A DNA stretch of 64,000 nt from Helicobacter pylori NQ4053 (GCF_000274605.1 NZ_AKNV01000002.1:1-64000); one strand, 5' to 3'. Positions 1 to 9,263 are shown, counted from the stretch's first letter. A program made the numbers and translations. The notes: a model not told the origin generated them from the sequence alone.

Positions 1-260
1 GCTGTTATAGCTGTTACACCTATTGCTGAATTAAACCATGAGTTAGGATGCGTTTTTAAATAATCATCCGCAGTCTTAACATTCCCACATATCCAATCGC
101 TTTTTTTAATTTGTTTTTTTATCGAGTCTTTTATCGCCTCCCAAAAAGCAATCCCCATTATAGACATTCCCACATTCTTAAAAACTTTCTTTTCTTTTGC
201 CGTTTTTACTAATTTCATCATCATTGTTGCAAGCATCACTAAAACCCTTATAACAGGCAT
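1..260 (-). CDS. unknown protein, 3' end cut by window edge
   Basis: The reading frame opens at an ATG (258-260, minus strand) and stays open to the window edge, giving at least 86 residues (N-terminus MPVIRVLVMLATMMM). A GAAAGG ribosome site lies about 6 nt upstream. The N-terminus is hydrophobic and Met-rich, followed by a basic stretch (KLVKTAKEKK) and a second hydrophobic patch, so it is probably membrane associated. I do not recognise a family. Its 27-nt leader matches, with one mismatch, the leader of the DUF874-type gene to its right (1742-1768), so the two may share regulation or come from a duplication with later divergence. The C-terminus lies outside the window. Confidence 0.6.
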   Translation of the reverse strand, partial: MPVIRVLVMLATMMMKLVKTAKEKKVFKNVGMSIMGIAFWEAIKDSIKKQIKKSDWICGNVKTADDYLKTHPNSWFNSAIGVTAIT

Positions 261-295
261 TTAAATCCTTTCAAAAAACAATCTCACTTTTCAAA

Positions 296-301
296 ATCTT
301 A
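296..301 (-). promoter_or_regulatory. -10 box (TAAGAT) of the edge gene
   Basis: The box occupies the same relative position in the duplicated leader as the TATAAT of the gene at 541-1728, which is why I favour it. A competing TACAAT lies at 304-309. The predicted transcript would have a leader of about 30 nt. Confidence 0.4.
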
Positions 302-540
302 TTATTGTAGTGTATATAGCCATATTTAATCGCTATTAAACAATTGGTTTGAAAAATTGTGAGGATCAATCCAATCAGATTTTTCTAATCCATTCCAACA
401 AAACTTGATACAAGTTTCCCTTATACCTTAAACTCACACCCTTTTAAAGGGAATAATAATAATAAGCGATTTTTCTATGGCAAGAAACTGATTGATGTCT
501 CCTAGAAGCTAAAAACGATTTTATGGTGTTTTCTTATGCC
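302..540. other. intergenic, no gene seen
   Basis: No start codon with a ribosome site and an open frame was found on either strand. An inverted CCCTTTTAAAGGG near 441-453, downstream of the minus-strand gene, could form a weak hairpin and help end its transcript. Confidence 0.4.
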
Positions 541-1728
541 TTACACCCTTTTACTATAACCATAACCCGCTTTTTCTGCTTTTTTCTCGGTATTAGCAAC
601 TACTTTTATTTCTTTACTAACATCAGCAAATATTTTTTGAAGGAACAAAAGGCTTTGAGAGGTTGAAAGGTGGGCTTGTGGGTCTGGTTTTAAATTTCTC
701 ATTTCAAGCATTTTAGCTTGAGCTTTAGAGCGTATTTTTAGATTTTCTTTTTGCCATTCTTCTGTAGCGTTAAAATCTCTAGGGTCTAGTTCTAAATAAG
801 CGATAGAACTTGGTTTATAGAAATCCACTTGTTTAGCGATAGCTTTTTGTGAATAGGGCAGAGATTCCAGCTCTTTTTGCAAATAAGCTATAAGCTCTTG
901 CGCTTTTGATCCTCTTTGAGAGCGGGGTTGTTTAGAGTTTGGAAGGTGTTTTGGCTGGATAGGGGTTTGATTGGTTTTTGTAGGTTTAGGGGTTTTGCAT
1001 TCAGCTTCTATTTCTATAGCAATACCAGTAGTAATACCGGTTTTAATTCTTGCTTTTTTAATAAACAATTGGCCATGTTTTTCTTGGCAATTTTGTTCTG
1101 TTTCTTTAATGAAATCTTTCTGTTCTTTAATCAAATCTCTTTGTGTATTAATTGTCTTTTGTTTTTGCTGTTCTAACTCTATCTCACTCTTATTTGCTTT
1201 TTGTTTTTCTTGTTCTGTCTTTTGTCTTTCTTGTTCTGCTTTTATTTGACTATTAGCGAGTTCTATCCCACTCTTGTTTGTTTTCTGTCTTTCTTGTTCT
1301 GTTTTCTGTTGTTCTTGTTCTGTCTTTTGCTTTTCTTGTTCCAACTCTATTTGTTTATCAATATCACCAACGCTACAAGCGGCTAATAATAAACTTGTCG
1401 CTATTGTTAATCCTGAATATTTCCACCAATTGATTTGATTTTCTTTTTCAGCTTGTTTGGATTTATCTTGGACTTTATCATCTAATTCTTTCGCTTTCCT
1501 GCACGCAACATGGGTCAATACTACTAATGCCGCCCTGCTTTTCTTGGGGTGTTTTTTTACAAGTCCTCTAACTTTCTTTGCGATCTTTGTAAAAAACCCA
1601 CCAATTGATCTGATCATATTTGTAATGGCACTCGCTTGTTTAAAATGAGTCTCTTTATTTGCCTTTGCGTTAGCTGTCTCTGTGTTCTTGCCAACCTTAT
1701 TTGTTTTTCCTGTTTTTACTGATTCCAT
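541..1728 (-). CDS. DUF874-like repeat protein
   Basis: This 395-residue protein of unknown function resembles the H. pylori-specific DUF874 family (HP0118/HP0119-like, recognised from memory). I start it at ATG 1728 (MESVKTGKTNK), which sits behind GAAAAAAGG; an in-frame GTG ten codons earlier overlaps the leader and lacks a ribosome site. The N-terminal 90 residues are basic, a single hydrophobic segment (about residues 106-122, ending LLLAACSV) should cross the membrane, and it is followed by a coiled-coil region of 7-residue units of the type EQERQKT. The C-terminal 120 residues are charged. LAAC looks like a lipobox but is internal, so I do not call a lipoprotein. Repeat number is likely to vary between strains. 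Confidence 0.75.
   Translation of the reverse strand: MESVKTGKTNKVGKNTETANAKANKETHFKQASAITNMIRSIGGFFTKIAKKVRGLVKKHPKKSRAALVVLTHVACRKAKELDDKVQDKSKQAEKENQINWWKYSGLTIATSLLLAACSVGDIDKQIELEQEKQKTEQEQQKTEQERQKTNKSGIELANSQIKAEQERQKTEQEKQKANKSEIELEQQKQKTINTQRDLIKEQKDFIKETEQNCQEKHGQLFIKKARIKTGITTGIAIEIEAECKTPKPTKTNQTPIQPKHLPNSKQPRSQRGSKAQELIAYLQKELESLPYSQKAIAKQVDFYKPSSIAYLELDPRDFNATEEWQKENLKIRSKAQAKMLEMRNLKPDPQAHLSTSQSLLFLQKIFADVSKEIKVVANTEKKAEKAGYGYSKRV
1199..1345 (-). repeat. tandem 21-bp coding repeats in the DUF874-like gene
   Basis: Imperfect 21-bp units encode EQE-K/R/Q-QKT heptads in a row, interrupted once by a NKSGIELAN-type segment. Such arrays change copy number by slippage or recombination, always in steps of 7 residues and so without frameshift. 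Confidence 0.75.
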
Positions 1729-1741
1729 TACCAACCTTTTT

Positions 1742-1768
1742 TCAAAAAACAATCTCACCTTTCAAAAT
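1742..1768 (-). repeat. leader repeat shared with 271-297
   Basis: The 27-nt stretch is identical to 271-297 except for one base. Both copies lie between the -10 box and the start codon of a minus-strand gene of unknown function. Confidence 0.8.
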
Positions 1769-1772
1769 TATA
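1767..1772 (-). promoter_or_regulatory. -10 box TATAAT of the DUF874-like gene
   Basis: A perfect TATAAT on the minus strand lies about 38 nt before ATG 1728 and would give a leader of about 30 nt. Confidence 0.6.
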
Positions 1773-1825
1773 TCATGGAAACTAATACGAAAAAACCCAC
1801 TCAAGTTAAATTAACCCATTTATTA

Positions 1826-4258
1826 TCAAGTTAAGCCATGGTCTTTCAACTCTTTTTCTAACTTGGCTACGGCGTTCCAAGTGGGGATCACGCTATCAGG
1901 GTTTAAAGAAATGGAAGTGATGCCCTCTTTGACTAAAAACTCTGTCACTTCAGGGTAATCGCTTGGGGCTTGCCCGCAAATCCCGCAATATTTGTTGTGC
2001 CTTTTACAAGCTTCAATCGCTTTTTTAAACATTTTTAGCATCGCTTCATTCCTTTCATCAAAGACATGGCTGACTAACTCGCTGTCTCTATCCACGCCTA
2101 AAGTGAGCTGGGTTAAATCGTTTGATCCAATAGAAAAGCCATCAAACAAGCTTAAGAAATCATCAGCCAAAATGACATTCACCGGTAATTCGCACATGAT
2201 ATAAATTTCAAGCCCATTTTTACCGGATTCTAAATTGTTTTTTCTTAAGATTTCTAGGACTTTTTTACCCTCTTCAATGGTGCGCAAAAAAGGGATCATC
2301 ACTTTCATGTTCGTCAAGCCCATTTCTTCTCTTACTAGTGCTAAGGCTTCACACTCCCATGAAAACGCTTCATTATAGCTCTCTGAATAATACCGACTAG
2401 CCCCCCTATAGCCAAGCATGGGGTTTTCTTCATTAGGCTCATAGCTAGAGCCGCCAAGCATGCGCATGTACTCATTGGATTTGAAATCGCTAGTCCTTAC
2501 AATGACGGGTTTAGGGTAAAACGCCGCGCTGATCATGCCAATGCCTTCAGCGATTTTTTTCACAAAAAAATCTTTAGGGTTAGCATAGCCTGCCATGAGG
2601 TTTTCAATTTCATTTTTTTCTTTCACGCTTTTTTTGTGGTGCAAATCCACTAAAGCTAAGGGGTGGGCTTTGATTTGATTTAAAATAATCATTTCCATTC
2701 TGGCCAGCCCTACGCCGTGATTAGGGAGTTGAGAAAAGCTAAAGGCTTTTTCAGGGTTTCCAATGTTAATGTAAATTTTTGTTTGAGTTTCTTGCATGTT
2801 AGAAAGCTCCACCCTTTCAATTTCATGCTCATAAATGCCTGCATACACATAGCCCTCTTCGCCCTCAGCGCAAGAAACCGTGATTTCCATGCCGGTATAA
2901 AGGCTATCAGTCGCCCCGCTTACCCCAACAATAGCTGGCACGCCAATTTCTCTAGCCACAATAGCAGCATGGCAAGTGCGCCCTCCACGATTGGTGATAA
3001 CCGCGCTCGCTTTTTTCATGCAAGGCTCCCAATCTGGATCGGTATTGTCTGTAACTAAAATTTCGCCCTCTTTAAAAGAATTCATGTGCTCCAAATCATT
3101 GATGATACGCACTTTCCCTGAGCCAATTTTACTCCCAATCGCTCTGCCTTGTAAGATAATTTCTTTTTTTTCGTTAGGGTTTTTGAATTTGAATTTTTCA
3201 AAGACTTGACTTTCTTCTTTACTTTTTTGGCTTTGAACGGTTTCTGGGCGCGCTTGAACGATAAAGATTTCCCCGCTCTCGCCATCTTTAGCCCATTCTA
3301 TATCCATAGGGCGGTATTGTTTGGCTTCTTTAGAGTAGTGTTTTTCAATTTCAATGGCGTATTTGGCTAAAATCAGCACGTCTTCATCGCTCAATGAAAA
3401 GGACTGCCATTCTTTTTTGGTGGTTTTAATGTTTCTGGTGGGGTGTTCGCTACCCCTTGGGGCATAGACCATTTTTTGCGTTTTATTGCCGAGTTGGCGT
3501 TTGATAATGGGGCGTTTGTTTTGCTCTAAAGTGGGCTTAAACGCATAAAATTCATCAGGGTTTATCGTGCCGCCCACCACATTTTCGCCCAACCCCCACG
3601 CTGAAGTGATAAACACCGCGTCTTTAAAACCGGTTTCAGTGTCAATAGAAAACATCACGCCCGCACTGCCTTTATCCGCTCGCACCATTTTTTGCACCCC
3701 CACGCTCAGCGCGACTTTTAGATGATCAAACCCACGACTCGCCCTATAACTAATCGCTCTGTCGGTAAAAAGCGACGCTAAACAGGATTTGATATAATGG
3801 ATCAATTCTGTTTTACCCTTAATGTTTAAATAAGTGTCTTGCTGCCCGGCAAAAGAAGCGTCCGGTAAATCTTCTGCAGTAGCGGAACTCCTTACCGCCA
3901 CATCGGCTTCTTTCATGTCGTATTGCTGGCTTAAAATTTCATAAGCTTGAAAAATCTCATCTCTTAAATCGCTAGGAAAAGGCGTGCCAAAAATAAGCTC
4001 TCTGATTTGTTTGGAGCGGATTTTTAACACATCAATTTCCGTGGCATCAACATTTTCTAAAAGCTCTATGATTTTTTGCTTAGCCCCCCCTTGCTCCAAA
4101 AGATACCAATACGCTTCGCTCGTGATCGCAAAGCCATCAGGCACTTTAATACCAATTGGCACTAATTCTTGAAACATTTCACCAATGCTAGCGTTCTTGC
4201 CCCCAACTAGATTCACATTCTTATTGTTCAACTCTTTGAAAAACTTGATATATCGCAC
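1826..4258 (-). CDS. ppsA: phosphoenolpyruvate synthase
   Basis: Converts pyruvate, ATP and water to PEP, AMP and phosphate: the entry to gluconeogenesis when the cell grows on lactate, pyruvate or amino acids. The 810 residues match full family length. The ATP-grasp nucleotide-binding domain fills about residues 1-340, the swivelling phosphohistidine domain carries [13 protein letters not shown] near residue 420 (His is phosphorylated), and the C-terminal TIM barrel carries the catalytic Cys in [13 protein letters not shown] near residue 760. It is a single gene on the minus strand with its own leader. It fits the lactate and serine catabolic genes elsewhere in the window, since both supply pyruvate. 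Confidence 0.97.
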   Translation of the reverse strand: MRYIKFFKELNNKNVNLVGGKNASIGEMFQELVPIGIKVPDGFAITSEAYWYLLEQGGAKQKIIELLENVDATEIDVLKIRSKQIRELIFGTPFPSDLRDEIFQAYEILSQQYDMKEADVAVRSSATAEDLPDASFAGQQDTYLNIKGKTELIHYIKSCLASLFTDRAISYRASRGFDHLKVALSVGVQKMVRADKGSAGVMFSIDTETGFKDAVFITSAWGLGENVVGGTINPDEFYAFKPTLEQNKRPIIKRQLGNKTQKMVYAPRGSEHPTRNIKTTKKEWQSFSLSDEDVLILAKYAIEIEKHYSKEAKQYRPMDIEWAKDGESGEIFIVQARPETVQSQKSKEESQVFEKFKFKNPNEKKEIILQGRAIGSKIGSGKVRIINDLEHMNSFKEGEILVTDNTDPDWEPCMKKASAVITNRGGRTCHAAIVAREIGVPAIVGVSGATDSLYTGMEITVSCAEGEEGYVYAGIYEHEIERVELSNMQETQTKIYINIGNPEKAFSFSQLPNHGVGLARMEMIILNQIKAHPLALVDLHHKKSVKEKNEIENLMAGYANPKDFFVKKIAEGIGMISAAFYPKPVIVRTSDFKSNEYMRMLGGSSYEPNEENPMLGYRGASRYYSESYNEAFSWECEALALVREEMGLTNMKVMIPFLRTIEEGKKVLEILRKNNLESGKNGLEIYIMCELPVNVILADDFLSLFDGFSIGSNDLTQLTLGVDRDSELVSHVFDERNEAMLKMFKKAIEACKRHNKYCGICGQAPSDYPEVTEFLVKEGITSISLNPDSVIPTWNAVAKLEKELKDHGLT

Positions 4259-4307
4259 AAAACTCCCTTAAAATGATCATTAAGTTTCTTAAAACAAAAA
4301 TATAACA

Positions 4308-4313
4308 ATAATA
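4308..4313 (-). promoter_or_regulatory. possible -10 box (TATTAT) of ppsA
   Basis: The minus-strand TATTAT lies about 50 nt upstream of the ppsA start, in an A/T-rich leader that ends in AAGGGAG. Confidence 0.35.
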
Positions 4314-4399
4314 GCATGATAGAGCTTTAGTTTTAGCCAGTTTGTGTTCTAAGCTTTGTTAATAAGGGGGTGTATTCTTTTTGGTTTATGATTTTATTG

Positions 4400-4405
4400 T
4401 ATAAT
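4400..4405 (+). promoter_or_regulatory. -10 box TATAAT before the small lipoprotein and thrS
   Basis: A perfect TATAAT preceded by TTG. The predicted transcription start near 4412 would give a 33-nt leader for the lipoprotein and could also read into thrS, which has no other clear -10 box close to its start. Confidence 0.6.
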
Positions 4406-4444
4406 GAGCGGTTAGTTAGGTATTTTTGAATAGAAAGGGTGGTT

Positions 4445-4576
4445 TTGTATAGGCGGTTGCTATTGAATTTGTTTTGTATGGTGTTTTTACAAGCGTGTTT
4501 AAAGCCTATGAGCGACCCTAAAGCTGAGAAAGTGGATTCGCAAGTGCAATGCGGGTTTGGCTCAAAAGATTGCTAA
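4445..4576 (+). CDS. small lipoprotein, 43 residues (HP0122-like)
   Basis: The frame opens at TTG 4445, five bases after an AAAGGG ribosome site (4434-4439), and ends at TAA 4576. The N-terminus (MYRRLLLNLFCMVFLQAC) is a textbook lipoprotein signal: basic start, hydrophobic core, lipobox LQAC with Cys-18 as the lipidation site. Only 25 residues remain after cleavage, including two more Cys (QCGFGSKDC). The position corresponds to HP0122 of strain 26695, from memory. Function is unknown. It lies between ppsA (divergent) and thrS (same strand). Confidence 0.6.
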   Translation: MYRRLLLNLFCMVFLQACLKPMSDPKAEKVDSQVQCGFGSKDC

Positions 4577-4632
4577 AAGCATTGAAAAAATATTGAAAAA
4601 GTATTAAAGAAAGGAAACATAAGTTTTAAAGA

Positions 4633-6471
4633 ATGAGTGCGGAACTGATTGCTGTTTATAAAGACGAGCAAATAATAGATTTAGAGAGCGCAAAAGTCTT
4701 AGGGCTGAGCGATGGGTTCGAAGCGTTAAAAGGGAGCGAGCCGATATTTTTTGATGATTCGCCTTTGGCTTTAGAAGTGATCAGGCATTCATGCGCGCAT
4801 TTGCTCGCGCAAAGCTTGAAAGCCCTTTATCCGGACGCGAAATTTTTTGTAGGCCCTGTGGTAGAAGAGGGGTTTTATTACGATTTTAAGACTTCTTCAA
4901 AAATCAGCGAAGAGGATTTGCCTAAAATTGAAGCGAAAATGAAAGAGTTTGCGAAGTCAAAGCTCGCTATCACTAAAGAGGTTTTAACCAGAGAGCAAGC
5001 TTTGGAGCGTTTTAAGGGCGATGAATTAAAGCATGCGGTGATGAGTAAAATCAGTGGCGATATATTTGGCGTGTACCAACAAGGCGAGTTTGAAGATTTG
5101 TGTAAGGGGCCACACCTCCCAAACACCCGTTTTTTAAACCATTTCAAGCTCACTAAACTGGCTGGGGCTTATTTGGGTGGCGATGAAAACAATGAAATGC
5201 TCATTAGAATCTATGGCATCGCTTTTGCCACCAAAGAGGGCTTAAAAGACTACCTTTTCCAAATAGAAGAAGCGAAAAAACGGGATCACAGAAAGCTAGG
5301 CGTGGAGCTAGGGCTTTTTAGCTTTGATGATGAGATAGGGGCGGGTTTGCCTTTATGGCTGCCTAAAGGGGCAAGGCTTAGGAAACGCATTGAAGATTTA
5401 TTGAGCAAGGCGTTACTTTTAAGAGGCTATGAGCCGGTTAAAGGCCCTGAGATTTTAAAGAGCGATGTGTGGAAAATCAGCGGGCATTATGACAACTATA
5501 AAGAAAACATGTATTTCACCACGATTGATGAGCAAGAATACGGCATAAAGCCCATGAATTGCGTGGGGCATATTAAAGTCTATCAAAGCGCTTTGCACAG
5601 CTACAGAGATTTGCCCTTAAGGTTTTATGAATACGGCGTGGTGCATCGGCATGAAAAAAGCGGCGTGTTGCATGGGCTTTTAAGGGTTAGGGAATTTACC
5701 CAAGATGATGCGCATATTTTTTGCTCTTTTGAACAGATCCAAAGCGAAGTGAGTGCGATTTTAGATTTTACGCATAAAATCATGCAAGCGTTTGATTTTA
5801 GTTATGAAATGGAATTATCCACAAGGCCGGCTAAATCCATAGGCGATGATAAAGTTTGGGAAAAGGCCACTAACGCTTTAAAAGAAGCCCTAAAAGAACA
5901 CCGCATTGATTATAAAATTGATGAAGGGGGAGGGGCTTTCTATGGGCCTAAGATTGACATTAAAATCACTGACGCTTTAAAGCGTAAATGGCAGTGCGGC
6001 ACGATTCAAGTGGATATGAATTTGCCTGAACGCTTCAAGCTCGCTTTCACTAATGAACACAATCACGCTGAACAGCCGGTGATGATCCATAGGGCGATTT
6101 TAGGCTCGTTTGAAAGGTTCATTGCGATTTTGAGCGAACATTTTGGGGGGAATTTTCCTTTCTTTGTCGCGCCCACTCAAATCGCTCTCATCCCTATTAA
6201 TGAAGAGCATCATGTTTTTGCTTTGAAATTAAAAGAGGCACTAAAAAAGCACGATATTTTTGTAGAAGTGCTGGATAAAAACGACAGCTTGAATAAAAAA
6301 GTGCGATTAGCCGAAAAGCAAAAAATCCCTATGATTTTAGTGTTAGGGAATGAAGAGGTGGAGACCGAAATTTTATCCATTAGAGACAGAGAAAAACAAG
6401 CTCAATATAAAATGCCCTTAAAGGAGTTTTTAAACATGGTTGAATCTAAGATGCAAGAGGTTAGTTTTTGA
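4633..6471 (+). CDS. thrS: threonyl-tRNA synthetase
   Basis: Charges tRNA-Thr. The protein has 612 residues against about 640 in E. coli; the difference is mostly at the N-terminus, where only about 50 residues precede the editing domain, so the TGS domain is short or reduced. The editing domain shows HSCAHLLAQ and CKGPHL, the class II core shows PMNCVGHI (zinc-ligand Cys) and the [12 protein letters not shown] motif 2, and a C-terminal anticodon-binding domain follows. Its stop overlaps the TTG start of infC by 4 nt, so translation is probably coupled, as in other bacteria where thrS-infC-rpmI-rplT form one operon. Confidence 0.97.
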   Translation: MSAELIAVYKDEQIIDLESAKVLGLSDGFEALKGSEPIFFDDSPLALEVIRHSCAHLLAQSLKALYPDAKFFVGPVVEEGFYYDFKTSSKISEEDLPKIEAKMKEFAKSKLAITKEVLTREQALERFKGDELKHAVMSKISGDIFGVYQQGEFEDLCKGPHLPNTRFLNHFKLTKLAGAYLGGDENNEMLIRIYGIAFATKEGLKDYLFQIEEAKKRDHRKLGVELGLFSFDDEIGAGLPLWLPKGARLRKRIEDLLSKALLLRGYEPVKGPEILKSDVWKISGHYDNYKENMYFTTIDEQEYGIKPMNCVGHIKVYQSALHSYRDLPLRFYEYGVVHRHEKSGVLHGLLRVREFTQDDAHIFCSFEQIQSEVSAILDFTHKIMQAFDFSYEMELSTRPAKSIGDDKVWEKATNALKEALKEHRIDYKIDEGGGAFYGPKIDIKITDALKRKWQCGTIQVDMNLPERFKLAFTNEHNHAEQPVMIHRAILGSFERFIAILSEHFGGNFPFFVAPTQIALIPINEEHHVFALKLKEALKKHDIFVEVLDKNDSLNKKVRLAEKQKIPMILVLGNEEVETEILSIRDREKQAQYKMPLKEFLNMVESKMQEVSF

Positions 6472-7079
6472 GTAGAAGCGAAGTGTTGTTAAACGGAGAC
6501 ATTAATTTTAAAGAAGTGCGTTGCGTGGGCGATGATGGCGAAGTGTATGGGATTATTTCTTCCAAAGAAGCGCTAAAAATCGCTCAAAATTTAGGCTTGG
6601 ATTTGGTTTTGATTTCAGCGAGCGCGAAGCCCCCTGTGTGTAAGGTGATGGATTATAATAAATTCCGCTACCAAAATGAAAAGAAAATCAAGGAAGCCAA
6701 GAAAAAGCAAAAGCAAATTGAAATCAAAGAGATCAAGCTTTCCACTCAAATCGCGCAAAACGATATTAACTACAAAGTCAAGCATGCGAGAGAATTTATT
6801 GAATCCAACAAGCATGTTAAATTCAAAGTGGTTTTAAAGGGTAGGGAGAGCCAAAACTCAAAAGCCGGGCTTGATGTGCTTTTGAGAGTCCAAACGATGA
6901 TGCAAGATTTAGCCAATCCTGAAAAAGAGCCAAAAACCGAGGGGCGTTTTGTTTCATGGATGTTTGTGCCTAAGGCTAAAGAAACCCCCAAAAATGAAAA
7001 GAAAACCAAAGAAAATAACCCGCCTTTTAATCGTATTAACCTTATGAAAGGAGAAAATCATGCCAAAAATGAAGACTAA
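6468..7079 (+). CDS. infC: translation initiation factor IF-3
   Basis: Binds the 30S subunit, keeps subunits apart and proofreads start-codon choice. The 203 residues contain the N-terminal domain ([18 protein letters not shown]), a Lys-rich linker ([18 protein letters not shown]) and the C-terminal domain; the tail after about residue 175 is a charged extension longer than in E. coli. The start is TTG, overlapping the thrS stop as TTGA. IF-3 discriminates against non-AUG starts, and E. coli infC uses AUU for self-repression; a TTG start could serve the same loop here (inference). Its 3' end overlaps the start of rpmI. Confidence 0.95.
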
Positions 7080-7252
7080 TCGCGGCGCGTCCAAGCGTTT
7101 CAAAGTCAAAAAAAACTTGATTAAGCGTGGCAGCGCTTTTAAGAGCCATATTTTGACTAAAAAGCCCTAAGCGTAAAGCTAATTTGAACGCGCCAAAACA
7201 TGTGCATCACACTAACGCGCATTCTGTCATGTCGTTGCTTTGCAGGGCTTAG
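7060..7252 (+). pseudogene. rpmI: ribosomal protein L35, 2-nt frameshift
   Basis: The gene opens at ATG 7060 behind AAAGGAG and reads [19 protein letters not shown] as expected for L35, then meets TAA at 7168-7170 after 36 codons. The usual second half ([20 protein letters not shown], ending LLCRA and TAG 7250-7252) follows intact in another frame. Total span is 193 nt against 195 for a 64-residue protein, so two bases are missing near 7163, where AAAAAGCCC would be expected as AAAAAGAGCCC. Either the strain makes truncated L35, a frameshift is tolerated, or the base calls are wrong here. The neighbours infC and rplT are intact. Confidence 0.85.
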
Positions 7253-7346
7253 GAATGCTCATTAGAAAGTGGAGTTAATCCCCTTATTTAAGGGAAAGTC
7301 GTTTTAAAAACGCACCTAAAAATATTTTAAAAAGAAAGGTAAAGAA

Positions 7347-7697
7347 ATGAGAGTTAAAACAGGCGTTGTGCGCAGAAGACGCCATAAAAAAGTCTTAAAA
7401 CTCGCTAGAGGGTTTTATAGTGGCAGAAGAAAGCATTTTAGAAAGGCTAAAGAACAGCTTGAAAGGAGCATGTATTACGCCTTTAGGGATCGCAAACAAA
7501 AGAAAAGAGAGTTCAGGAGTTTGTGGGTGGTAAGGATCAATGCGGCTTGCAGAATGCACAATACAAGCTATTCGCGCTTCATGCATGCTTTAAAAGTGGC
7601 TAACATTGAATTAGACCGCAAGGTTTTAGCAGACATGGCGATGAATGACATGCAAGCTTTTAAGAGCGTGTTAGAGAGCGTGAAAGAGCATCTTTAA
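7347..7697 (+). CDS. rplT: 50S ribosomal protein L20
   Basis: Binds 23S rRNA early in large-subunit assembly; in E. coli and Bacillus it also represses its own operon. The 116 residues match the family, starting [20 protein letters not shown] with the highly basic N-terminal extension and ending in the globular domain. An AAAGGTAAAG ribosome site precedes ATG 7347. It is separated from rpmI by about 95 nt, which could hold an operator, but I cannot identify one. It closes the thrS-infC-rpmI-rplT cluster. Confidence 0.97.
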   Translation: MRVKTGVVRRRRHKKVLKLARGFYSGRRKHFRKAKEQLERSMYYAFRDRKQKKREFRSLWVVRINAACRMHNTSYSRFMHALKVANIELDRKVLADMAMNDMQAFKSVLESVKEHL

Positions 7698-7845
7698 TCT
7701 CTGTTGGCTGTTAAGGTTTTAGTTTTAGCCTAAAAAAGGTGAGAGGATTTAGGAATTTTTACTAAAAAGTTCCTAAAATTGATTTTTATTTCAATTTATT
7801 CTCATTCAATCGCTATATTTAATCAAAAAGAAAGCAATTTTATAG

Positions 7846-7851
7846 TAGAAT
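7846..7851 (+). promoter_or_regulatory. possible -10 box (TAGAAT) of horB
   Basis: TAGAAT lies about 47 nt before the horB start. A/T-rich sequence with periodic T-runs upstream is typical of H. pylori promoters, which lack a clear -35 box. Confidence 0.35.
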
Positions 7852-7897
7852 GTAGCATTTAGAACTCAAATAGAGAAAATGTAGAAGGAAGGAATAC

Positions 7898-8758
7898 ATG
7901 AAGAAATCTGTTATAGTAGGTGCTATCTCTCTAGCAATGACGAGCTTGTTGTCAGCAGAGACCCCTAAGCAACAAAGTGCTATTAAGACTAGCCCTACCA
8001 AAAAAGGTGAAAGAAATGCTGCTTTTATAGGGATTGATTACCAGTTGGGTATGCTTAGCACTACCGCTCAAAATTGTTCCCATGGGAATTGTAATGGTAA
8101 TCAAAGTGGGGCTTATGGCTCTAACACGCCTAACATGCCTACAGCGTCAAACCCAACAGGAGGGCTTACCCATGGTGCTCTAGGGACTCGTGGGTATAAG
8201 GGCTTAAGCAACCAACAATACGCTATCAATGGTTTTGGTTTTGTTGTAGGGTATAAGCATTTTTTTAAGAAAGCCCCACAATTTGGAATGCGTTATTACG
8301 GATTCTTTGATTTTGCAAGCTCTTATTATAAGTACTACACTTATAATGATTATGGCATGAGAGACGCTCGCAAGGGTTCTCAAAGTTTCATGTTTGGCTA
8401 TGGGGCTGGCACAGATGTGTTGTTTAACCCAGCTATTTTCAATCGTGAGAACTTGCATTTTGGGTTTTTTCTTGGCGTTGCGATCGGCGGTACCTCTTGG
8501 GGTCCAACAAACTATTATTTTAAGGACTTGGCTGAAGAGTATAGAGGGAGTTTCCACCCATCAAATTTCCAAGTCTTAGTGAATGGCGGGATTCGTTTAG
8601 GCACGAAACACCAAGGTTTTGAAATTGGCTTGAAAATCCAAACCATCCGCAACAATTACTACACCGCTAGTGCGGATAATGTACCTGAAGGGACTACTTA
8701 TAGATTCACCTTTCACCGCCCCTATGCCTTTTATTGGCGTTACATTGTAAGCTTTTAA
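7898..8758 (+). CDS. horB: outer membrane beta-barrel protein, Hor family
   Basis: This 286-residue protein has a cleavable signal peptide (MKKSVIVGAISLAMTSLLSA, cut before ETPKQQ) and ends in alternating aromatic residues with terminal Phe (FYWRYIVSF), the outer membrane assembly signal. The region after about residue 45 alternates hydrophobic and polar residues as in a beta-barrel; a Ser/Asn/Gly-rich stretch with two Cys (NCSHGNCNGNQSG) follows the first strand. Sequence and context (after rplT) match HP0127, named HorB and linked to gastric-cell adhesion in published work as I recall. AAGGAAGG precedes the ATG. It is monocistronic. Confidence 0.85.
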   Translation: MKKSVIVGAISLAMTSLLSAETPKQQSAIKTSPTKKGERNAAFIGIDYQLGMLSTTAQNCSHGNCNGNQSGAYGSNTPNMPTASNPTGGLTHGALGTRGYKGLSNQQYAINGFGFVVGYKHFFKKAPQFGMRYYGFFDFASSYYKYYTYNDYGMRDARKGSQSFMFGYGAGTDVLFNPAIFNRENLHFGFFLGVAIGGTSWGPTNYYFKDLAEEYRGSFHPSNFQVLVNGGIRLGTKHQGFEIGLKIQTIRNNYYTASADNVPEGTTYRFTFHRPYAFYWRYIVSF

Positions 8759-8777
8759 GGTGTTTTAGGGTTAATTT

Positions 8778-8882
8778 ATGGGGGGGTATAGAAAAGGGCT
8801 TTTGCTCTTTATGGCCTTTTATGACTTTTTTTCTTATGCTAAAGCCGTTATAAAGCGTTATCATAAACTCACTAAACAATAG
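8778..8882 (+). CDS. possible 34-residue basic peptide (HP0128-like)
   Basis: ATG 8778 opens a frame (MGGYRKGLLLFMAFYDFF and onward) closed by TAG 8882. It is basic at both ends with a hydrophobic middle. There is no strong ribosome site and the frame starts in a run of seven G, so it could be chance; I list it because a small gene was annotated at this place in strain 26695, as I recall. Confidence 0.3.
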   Translation: MGGYRKGLLLFMAFYDFFSYAKAVIKRYHKLTKQ

Positions 8883-8939
8883 CGTGGCGCTAGTCATCGC
8901 AAGCAGCCTATCTAATCAAAAGACAGCACAGATTGTTGA

Positions 8940-9186
8940 TTATAAAAAATGTTCAAAGGCATTTTTTAAAAGATTAAGCAATGAAAGAGCTTGCGTCAAG
9001 CAAGCGATATTCTCTTAAAAAGGCGATCTTCTTGGGTTAGGGGATTTAGTTGGGGTTGTAGGGGAACTATTTCAAAATACCCCTATCCCCTTAGTTTTGC
9101 ATTAAAACAAAGTAACCAAAATCCCATTTTTTAAAAAAATGAAAGAGCGTTAATAAATAAGGTTTATCAATATTTGATGAGAATAA
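8940..9186 (+). repeat. dispersed intergenic element, copy A
   Basis: Starts with a hairpin (AAAAAATG, 8-nt loop, CATTTTTT at 8944-8967), then GCAAGCGAT, a G-rich segment, TAGGGG with ATTTCAAAATACCCCTA (second potential stem), AAAACAAAGTAAC and a terminal A/T-rich tail containing ATATTTGAT. The same order of blocks recurs in copies B to G. Confidence 0.7.
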
Positions 9187-9263
9187 GGAATATAAGTTAT
9201 TTTTAATGGAGTAGGTGGTAAAATCCTTGCGATTTCATTTTATTTTTGAATTGGGAGCATTTG

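Noticed and set aside
8940-9186. Type I toxin-antitoxin (AapA/IsoA) locus inside the dispersed element
   Set aside because: A short frame (MKELASSKRYSLKK) is present in copy A but is not preserved in the other copies and does not match the AapA pattern I remember.
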